Positions 19,301 through 24,559 of a stretch of DNA of 24,559 nucleotides are shown one piece after another. The notes below the pieces were generated by a model. That model was not told the origin of the DNA. It saw only the letters and a program-made list of their open reading frames with translations, and made no database searches. Position 1 is the stretch's first letter. Each line of letters begins with the position of its first letter. Position numbers and translations under genes: made by a program. This stretch comes from Aureococcus anophagefferens (taxonomy: Eukaryota; Sar; Pelagophyceae; Pelagomonadales; Pelagomonadaceae). The stretch covers positions 140,891 to 165,449 of the forward strand of contig NW_008705591.1 of NCBI RefSeq assembly GCF_000186865.1. The letters are read 5' to 3'.

Positions 19301-20276
19301 ATGACACAATTGTCGAACGCCCAGATTTATCGACGGGCACACGGTCATCAACAAGCACCTTGCGCCATAGTCCGCTTACAAACAGCTTTACAGCATATTT
19401 GCCCCCGGGGTTATAACACGGCCGCCCACTAGAGTCCTGTGGGAATATTGCTTCCCAAAGAAAGGGTGCATTATTTACCCCAGAGTAGATTGCCACAAGC
19501 CGTAGCAGTGATGCGCCAATCGTGTCGCGCTCTGGCATGGACATACCTGACTCGCTCTCTGCTTGTGATTCAGCCGAACCTGCAGTTTCAGCACTAGATG
19601 TCTGTCCAGACTCTTCTGAAGACTTTGGTAAATGAGGTGGGTCAATTGACAATTTGACGAAGCCCCGATCGAGTGGTAGTGATCGTGGCGGAGGCCATTG
19701 AGACGCCATGGCAGTTGCGCTATCGTCTTGCGAGTCCCTTGAGGTTGTCTCCGGTAGAACCACGATTCGCGGCTGAAGTTTGCCCGTTGTCTCGTCAACA
19801 TCAACTTCGCCCCAATCCTGCTGTCCCGTCTCTTTGGCTTTTGACTTCGTAGATCCCCTCTTTTCTCCTTGATCATTATCTTTGTTGCCGGATGTTGCTT
19901 GTGGCAAGCCCTGAATAAAGTCACATGCACGTATCCAAGCCACAGTTTCCCCTTGAATCCACAATGGTAAAACTCCTGTATCGAATTCGCAGTCCTCAAA
20001 CACCTCATCTTCACCGTGCCAATTCTCGTCTTCGAGTGAATCTCGCGACCATTCAGGAAATTTAGCGTCTGTGACCAAGGGGTGAACCTGATCTTTAGTC
20101 GCTGTGGTGTCAACCGGTGAGTCGATAACAGGTAGAGGTTCTCGGACGATATCATAGTCAAATGGAGTCTTTGCAAGCTCATGGACCTTCTTGTCAGTTT
20201 TACGCGGCGGCATCTTGCGGCGCGTCGTTAAGCTGCAATAATTGTACAACTTGAAAGATATAGTCTCAAGAGTCAT
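16377..20276 (-). CDS. ADGB-like: Androglobin-like protein with N-terminal calpain-like domain, no visible globin
   Basis: An uninterrupted frame of 1299 aa. The first ATG is at 20276; the ATG at 20213 (MPPRKTDKKVHE) gives a more family-like basic N-terminus and may be the true start. Androglobins combine a calpain-like cysteine-protease domain with, in animals, a permuted globin, and are linked to cilia and sperm. Calpain-like landmarks in order: FPEWSRDSLEDENWHGEDEV (73-92), VFEDCEF (92-98), TVAWIRACDFI (111-121), PFLWEAIFPQDSSGRPCYNP (271-290), GGKYAVKLFVSGLWRKVLVD (291-310), EIWPVILAKAIYKVAS (331-346), and a TGWLP block (375-379). The helix that carries the catalytic Cys in active calpains appears here as TIGASLLRLVAIYSG, with no Cys, so activity is doubtful. 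Residues 430-450 are very basic. From 1160 to the C-terminus the protein is helical or coiled coil. I see no globin or clear IQ motif. Confidence 0.85.
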   Translation of the reverse strand: MTLETISFKLYNYCSLTTRRKMPPRKTDKKVHELAKTPFDYDIVREPLPVIDSPVDTTATKDQVHPLVTDAKFPEWSRDSLEDENWHGEDEVFEDCEFDTGVLPLWIQGETVAWIRACDFIQGLPQATSGNKDNDQGEKRGSTKSKAKETGQQDWGEVDVDETTGKLQPRIVVLPETTSRDSQDDSATAMASQWPPPRSLPLDRGFVKLSIDPPHLPKSSEESGQTSSAETAGSAESQAESESGMSMPERDTIGASLLRLVAIYSGVNNAPFLWEAIFPQDSSGRPCYNPGGKYAVKLFVSGLWRKVLVDDRVPVDKSGRSTIVSSSEQREIWPVILAKAIYKVASQICQAPSHTSICEASSISAFMAVAAMALTGWLPSPISGPPPPDKNWSLSAVRALATRVVAGGTPRCSSDDIALTATSNLPGSPSKRRNLRSGRRRRRGRSREPSEEMLAQATLARNTAILALREKIATAREELVLVASVDRDGKFMLRPILAVVAMPSFSDSDMHEDQVLLDWSCAFAKPDDFRSGAVAPPTNAVTTSLRGLLNDSQTSLLTLVTRRSMPFTAQSRRAWTPTTSDDNHMATAPVPTGLRIQAASAPATLAIMLQADNLWPVQRRDESDSKVEDISYRTPAKRIAHLILEEILAPQQRIVRTDEPVNEKSISTLSRLIFLRVTLPLDSVSPVTTTTIAVPIAPEGRLYQLSILAPVCAAATFCCNVPIVCDDISTLYKELGGVVTTTSGAYDSIRDGCEIVLFRRLIHLPAIDPAPVEEKKSPRRKSPREDDKPEVEEAEREVTMVHDFLSMDAGVTLWLSDANASDQASLHTFSVDTDVTTTHPLLRLQQMRILRGGGGVVITATLRATGSPLPAGTWSFTTFSESCNPDSLSLNITDIDSESSGKPVLYQFGASYIPNKNLRLFRDIIEIPPKCFPLYMNIDVSYNSADSKLTGLRLPVRFEIRELTKRGRRHSAGKYEKDSAVTVAKNADASAGDAIIKQVGFRVICLPCFWPKQAKKSDAQLATEARVQLLIEAELDSDVLHVDKALRSPRPYIYNNSAEFWGETLLSKVTVEQPVQWVLTLYSAAEGLLIRHDSYEEKARHALRKSWEAVETGRADRAAAVHAHYLRSNASQSPGQNQMKDILDNEPSIDDHINMARTTALGSKLVTPELEIEREEKRTLLYDPMVETWLDHCVDYGKGFNNAGYVEPDARDRGAIQMREKTKHVANLIEWRQVFVEGTVGSLKAREQHRIITQQKTAALVYLLQQAQNAALKIKHSLLCMDEAAREATESSALEGDDG

Positions 20277-21486
20277 CCTGGCCTTTCGTATATCCGCGAC
20301 GGGGCGCCCCGGGCTCCGCGCGGCCTCGGGCCGAAGTAGGCCGCCGGGTAAGTCGTCGAGTCTCCAAGTAAGTTTTATGGTGGATCGTTTGGGCCGAATG
20401 TAAGTCGTAAGTAACAGAGGGACATTAGAGAGATAGAGAGGTTTCTACCCTCATCCTAACTAGGAGCGTGGCCGATTACTGCCAGTGGCAGGCATAAACT
20501 GTTCGAATGACCCTACGAGTAGACGCGTCAGACAAGGCGTCGTGGTGACCAATTGGACAGAGGTGGCGGCACTTAAAGGCCATCTCACTGTCCTGATGGA
20601 CAAATTAGGAATGTTTAAGCTCAGGACCCATAATGATAACCGACTGACTCCAGATGCCAAGGCGAGTTCAATGGGGAAGGTCAGTATGGTGGGAGTCGAG
20701 GTGCAGGTAACGTTAAAAGAAGCCACCGTGACGTCATTCCCAGTGTGCGAAACAACGTACGCCTAGGCCGGCCCACTCGAAATAAGTAAGTAAGTATTAT
20801 TTATTGTTTCCCGGCGGCGGCGGGCGGGACGTGTACTACACCTCCTGAAAATCGGCCGCGCGCGGCGGCCAAGCCGCGGGGCCAGAGGCAAAAATGGCGA
20901 ATTATGGCCAAACCGAAGACAACCGACCAAGATTGCGCGCTAAACGTATTAATCAAGGAAAATTGAGAGCGCGGGTCGCTGGTTCGGGTCGACAGGCGTG
21001 TAGCATATCCTCAACTTGATGTGCAGTGTTTACTTTTTTGTTGGAGATTAAGTACCAGGTAATTGTCGGAGCGATTTTGTTTCGCACACTGGTCATTCCT
21101 TGGTGGTCATGATTCAGATTCGGCCATGATGCTAGATAACAGCAGCCTCGACCCTTTTGCACCTTTAGTCAGAGGACCCCCTACTAGTAGTCTAGTTCGC
21201 CACCCCACCTAACTGTGTAGAATCTTGCAGTACTAGCCTGAGAGACAGTACTAAAAACAGCAGCATATAAGGGTAGCAACTCCATCGGTAGTTCCCTCCA
21301 TGTGTGCAACTGGGAGAACATTTTAATTCCGGAGCTCGACTGAGCGAAGTTGCGTGACTTTAATATCCCCGGAGCGGTATTTATGTCCTGCCGCTGCTGG
21401 TATGTGCGAACTGCCACCGTCAAGGTGCCCTGGAGCTTCCTTTAGAATATCGAAGCTACCTGTCGACAGCTTGTTTGCACTTGGTC
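20277..21486. other. Intergenic region, androglobin promoter side and BRCA2 3' flank
   Basis: About 1.2 kb. Upstream of the androglobin start there is a GC-rich patch (20300-20345), then AAGTAAGT-like words. Frames at 20460-20766 are short, start without ATG and have no domain. A second GC-rich patch lies at 20810-20885, followed by A/T-richer sequence to the BRCA2 stop. No gene is supported. Confidence 0.4.
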
Positions 21487-24400
21487 TCACATAGGAAAAT
21501 ACTTTCCATTGGCGACGTAAATGATGCCGTCGGTTTGCATAGCCTCGAGGGCAGCATTGAGATCGGGTGCGCACACAGTACCGTCGAAGAGGTCAGCGTG
21601 CATCGTACCACCGGAATTTTGCTGGAGTTTAATGAGGAGTGCGGCGACGAGGCACACCTTTGCATCGTGTGCGCTAGACTTTGAGGGCTCTGCGTCTGGT
21701 TGGTGCCGACGTGATGCTTGAGATAAAAGAGCGTGGGCGTGGGCATCTTGGGCATCAGGTGTGCGTGCCCACAGCAAAAGCGCATCAAAGTCGAGTTTCA
21801 GCCTGGTTCGCGTCGCACCAGGCGGCGTTGCATTTTCGAGGGCGCGGTGTGAGATACAGAGTGCGGCGAGGTCGTCGCAGGTGAGGCATGGCACGTGCGC
21901 TGCACCATTGACTCCGATTTTGACCTCGAGGAGAATAGCGTGCAGGACAGTAATGGCGACACCCCGTTGGAGGCTGCTTGTGAAATCATTGTTTCCGTCG
22001 CGTTCAACAGCGACACTGACGACGTGCGGTGATGCGTCAACAAGTTCAAGTATCACATAATCCGCGGCTGAGTCGTAGATCGTGGTGATAATGCCAGCGT
22101 AGTCAATGCGGGCGCCGACAGCAACAACACCGAGATCGACAAGAGCGGCACCGTCGACGAGCCTCCTCGGTCGGTACGCACTCGCCGCAAGGATGCTTCG
22201 CGGTGCAGGCGATCGGTGACTTATGAGCGTGCCACGGCGCGTGAATCGGAGCACGAGGCCGGTGCCATGGCGCGGCGCGACGGCCGTGACGCGAGAGACT
22301 CGGACAAGGTCTCCCTCGTGGACATGGTTGACATGGAGCGCCTCAGCATCGCTCAGCTCGAGCTCCGCCGTCGATATCGGCTCTCCAGGGACCCGCGATC
22401 GACTGGCCAGAAATACTACGGCGCTGCGTATGGGTATCAAATGAGCAATATCCATGCGGCGCCTGCTGTCGCCATCGGGCTTTGCGTCGGAGACGCAAAC
22501 GCGGGTTACGATAGCGTCAAGTAAGGGCACGACACCGCCGCCGGGAGATATTGAGCGTAGGGGCAGTATCATCCTCGATGATGGGACAGCGCCAAGCCGC
22601 GCGGATGCGCGCGCACGGCGGACGCCGTTGGCCTCGATGCGGAGCACAGGCGTCTCGGGGCTCCGATCACCGAGAAGGATTGAAAGGGGGTCGACCGCAC
22701 TTGTGGTGTTGATGAGCCGTGCACCTTCAACGGCGAGCTTCGTTCCGACGCTGATGGCGCCTGTGGTGACGCGATTGGTGAGAAGCGCATCGACTTCGCA
22801 CCAAACACAATACCAGCCGTCGCTCAGCTCCAGCTGGATGCCATCGCCACCATTGAGCTTGCCACCTGCCAGCTCCGAGGCACCGACGGCGAGACGCGAC
22901 ACCACAAGCACAGCGAGCGACGCTTCGCTTGTGTCACGCTGGAGCACGGCCTTGAGAAACGGCTTGGACGCTCGCTCGATCTCGCACTCAAAGCGCGCTT
23001 TGAGCTCGCAGACGACATTCTCGAATGTCAATCTCGGCACCCCAAACTGCCGCGATGCCGCCGCGAGCTTCCACACGACCCACCGGTAGTGGTTTCGGAC
23101 CCATGCGCGCCACACCGCCGGCGATTCCCCACCGCCGCAAGTGCTCTTGTCACCTTCGAGGCCAACACAGCGTTCGGTGAGGAGCCTCGGTCGTTTTCCT
23201 GCAGCGACAAGGCATGCTGCCGCCGTCGCTGCGCTGAGGACGTCGCCCTTGCAATCCGCAATGTCGCAAGGCATGCCAGTCTCGCTCGAGAAGATCACAT
23301 CTGCTGCATTTGTCGACGTCACGCGGACAGTCGCGGCGCAGACGCCCCGCGCCTTTAGCGCAGGAGTATCGAGCTGCAGCGGGAGCCCAACCCATGGTCG
23401 GTGCTTGGTCACTGGGGCCGTGGCCGCTGCGGCGCCCGCAACTCGCGACATGGCACCGCCACACGCCGCACCCCTGTAAATAGTCGGCACCGGACTTGTG
23501 CTCGTCGCCACGAGGGGCGCCTTGAAGGCTGTCCGCGATGCCAGCCGGTACACACCCCGCTTGCGCAAAGCAGAACCTCGGCTGGGCGCATCGCCGACCC
23601 CGAGACTGTGATCGCGGCTTTGCAGACTGGCTGTTTTCTGTCTGCTGTCATCCGCGGTCGCCGTTTCCCCCGCTGCATTTGTCATGACCACGCCTCTGTC
23701 TTGCACGCCGGCCTGGACCGGCGAGCGCATTTTCTCGCGTTTCGAGTCTTCGTCGCTAAAGATCTTGGGGCTTTTTTTCAGTGCCGCCTCCGACGGACAC
23801 ACCCGCTTTCGAGATCCCGACGTGACGAATACACCCGGCGGAGGAGCCGCCGCTTCCATTGCCTTTGTCGCCCCTAAGTCGTTCATCAGAATTACCTTCT
23901 CTGGCGCCGCCTCCGAAGGACATATCCGCTTTCGAGATCCGGACGTGACGAGCACGCCCGGCGGAGGAGCCATCACCTCCATCGCCTTCGTTAACCTCGC
24001 GTCGTTCATCAGCTGCATCGCTTTGCTTGCTGGTGGATCCAAACTTCTGTTGGGAGGGGCCTCTGTTGGTGATGACGCTATTCCAGAGCCACGCCCTTGA
24101 AACCCTGGCTCTGTTGAGTCCGCTGCGTCGTCTTTGAATTTCTCGGTCGCCTCTAAGTCGAATGCACCCAGACTACTTTTTGCTGAGCACAAAGCCTTGT
24201 CAGGAACTTCTACTCGCTCTCCTTCCCGCTGGATCGACTTGTCAGCAACTCTCGAAGCATCCTCTCGTCCTGCGTCATCGCTAACACCCAGGCCCTGACC
24301 GTCGTGTGAAACGGCACCATCAATTATCGGGCCTCTACCAACGATGGTGGTGACTATTGTGCTCGGCACGCAAGCAGTTCCAATGACCGCGTCACTCCAG

Positions 24401-24498
24401 GTGTAGGTTTCTTCGGCAAGGGGCAACCATGGCCGTGCCGTGAAGTTACAGAGCAGCGTCTCAGCCCGCTCGACGACCGTCGCCCCGAGCTCGGCCAT
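21487..24498 (-). CDS. BRCA2: BRCA2 homologue (BRC-like repeats, helical domain, OB folds, C-terminal winged helix)
   Basis: 1003 aa, uninterrupted. The ATG at 24498 sits in GCGGCCATGGCC, a strong context. BRCA2 loads RAD51 on single-stranded DNA during homologous recombination in the nucleus. Seen: two tandem BRC-like repeats, VLVTSGSRKRICPSEAA (182-198) and VFVTSGSRKRVCPSEAALKK (223-242), the latter followed by SPKIF; an FKAPL box (325-329); the helical domain with AWVRNHYRWVVWKLAAASRQ (465-484) and FENVVCELKARFECEIERAS (492-511); OB1 with LELSDGWYCVWCEVDALL (556-573), SVGTKLAVEGARL (583-595) and ANGVRRARASARLG (623-636), then LPLRSISPGGGVVPLLDAIV (645-664); and OB2 and OB3 from about 660 to 920. 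Between OB2 strands there is little room for the tower insert of vertebrate BRCA2. The last 58 residues (946-1003) read as a winged helix ending DGIIYVANGKYFPM. The domain order makes the call secure; the winged helix is unusual. Confidence 0.9.
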   Translation of the reverse strand: MAELGATVVERAETLLCNFTARPWLPLAEETYTWSDAVIGTACVPSTIVTTIVGRGPIIDGAVSHDGQGLGVSDDAGREDASRVADKSIQREGERVEVPDKALCSAKSSLGAFDLEATEKFKDDAADSTEPGFQGRGSGIASSPTEAPPNRSLDPPASKAMQLMNDARLTKAMEVMAPPPGVLVTSGSRKRICPSEAAPEKVILMNDLGATKAMEAAAPPPGVFVTSGSRKRVCPSEAALKKSPKIFSDEDSKREKMRSPVQAGVQDRGVVMTNAAGETATADDSRQKTASLQSRDHSLGVGDAPSRGSALRKRGVYRLASRTAFKAPLVATSTSPVPTIYRGAACGGAMSRVAGAAAATAPVTKHRPWVGLPLQLDTPALKARGVCAATVRVTSTNAADVIFSSETGMPCDIADCKGDVLSAATAAACLVAAGKRPRLLTERCVGLEGDKSTCGGGESPAVWRAWVRNHYRWVVWKLAAASRQFGVPRLTFENVVCELKARFECEIERASKPFLKAVLQRDTSEASLAVLVVSRLAVGASELAGGKLNGGDGIQLELSDGWYCVWCEVDALLTNRVTTGAISVGTKLAVEGARLINTTSAVDPLSILLGDRSPETPVLRIEANGVRRARASARLGAVPSSRMILPLRSISPGGGVVPLLDAIVTRVCVSDAKPDGDSRRRMDIAHLIPIRSAVVFLASRSRVPGEPISTAELELSDAEALHVNHVHEGDLVRVSRVTAVAPRHGTGLVLRFTRRGTLISHRSPAPRSILAASAYRPRRLVDGAALVDLGVVAVGARIDYAGIITTIYDSAADYVILELVDASPHVVSVAVERDGNNDFTSSLQRGVAITVLHAILLEVKIGVNGAAHVPCLTCDDLAALCISHRALENATPPGATRTRLKLDFDALLLWARTPDAQDAHAHALLSQASRRHQPDAEPSKSSAHDAKVCLVAALLIKLQQNSGGTMHADLFDGTVCAPDLNAALEAMQTDGIIYVANGKYFPM
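23783..24012 (-). repeat. Tandem 123-bp repeat encoding the two BRC-like units
   Basis: Two direct copies with 123-nt spacing (41 codons) begin at 23783 and 23906. They share long identical words such as CCGCTTTCGAGATCC and CCCGGCGGAGGAGCC, and the closing GTTCATCAG (23881 and 24004). The few differences keep the frame. This looks like a fairly recent in-frame duplication inside the BRCA2 gene. Confidence 0.85.
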
Positions 24499-24559
24499 GG
24501 CCGCCGTCCGCTCGGCGCGCACGAGACGTCCGTGCCTCCTTAAAAACCCCGGCCGGGCC
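24499..24559 (-). promoter_or_regulatory. 5' leader of the BRCA2 homologue with a T-rich TATA-like word
   Basis: Upstream of the ATG the minus strand reads GGGGTTTTTAAGGAGG at about 24534-24549, some 40 bases before the start, within GC-rich DNA. It is the only A/T-rich word in the leader. Whether it is a core promoter cannot be judged, as the window ends here. Confidence 0.25.

Noticed and set aside
20460..20766. Opposing short frames between androglobin and BRCA2
   Set aside because: No ATG start, no domain, and both strands equally open.
1..24559. CRISPR array or bacterial operon structure
   Set aside because: No regularly spaced repeats; genes are eukaryotic, spliced and separately spaced.

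Overview
This is eukaryotic nuclear DNA. The large proteins are of eukaryote-only families: a BRCA2 homologue, an androglobin-type calpain-like protein, a multi-FN3 protein, a spinster-like transporter and a GT34-like Golgi glycosyltransferase. At least two genes are clearly interrupted by short spliceosomal introns of 40-99 nt, and one of these introns reads GC-AG. There are also a Ty3/gypsy RNase H fragment and a scaffold gap of Ns. A plant/algal-type spinster together with androglobin and other proteins that look ciliary suggests a flagellated unicellular eukaryote, probably an alga or a related protist. The lineage cannot be fixed from the sequence; haptophytes and other GC-AG-rich algae are candidates only.

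Layout. 1-1199 (minus): 3' part of a gene for a long helical protein that runs off the left edge. It is open for 399 codons and has no in-frame ATG near its 5' end. 1200-1690: divergent intergenic stretch. 1691-3797 (plus): two-exon gene for a 676-aa protein with two RPxSAP motifs and degenerate EF-hand-like helices. 4312-6217 (minus): four-exon spinster-like MFS transporter, 567 aa. 6218-7388: intergenic. 7389-8483 (minus): type II membrane glycosyltransferase, 364 aa. 8484-10346: GC-rich, repeat-like stretch with a frame-disrupted coding relic and an inverted repeat. 10347 to about 13002 (minus): FN3-repeat protein with one intron near its 5' end. 13003-16376: simple repeats, one small possible exon, a gypsy fragment, 144 Ns, a block of extreme GC, a hairpin and a small minisatellite. 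16377-20276 (minus): uninterrupted androglobin-like gene. 20277-21486: intergenic. 21487-24498 (minus): uninterrupted BRCA2 homologue of 1003 aa.

Six of the seven main genes lie on the minus strand; each appears to be an independent transcription unit. Three or four of them (the partial helical protein, the RPxSAP/EF-hand-like protein, the FN3 protein and the androglobin) have features common in axonemal proteins, so a loose cluster of cilium-related genes is possible but unproven. The other genes (lipid transport, Golgi glycosylation, homologous recombination) show no functional link to them. I found no CRISPR array, rRNA or convincing tRNA. The strongest leads are the compact BRCA2 with two near-identical BRC-like repeats, no visible tower and a C-terminal winged helix; the androglobin without a visible globin domain or catalytic cysteine; and the GC-AG and 40-nt introns.
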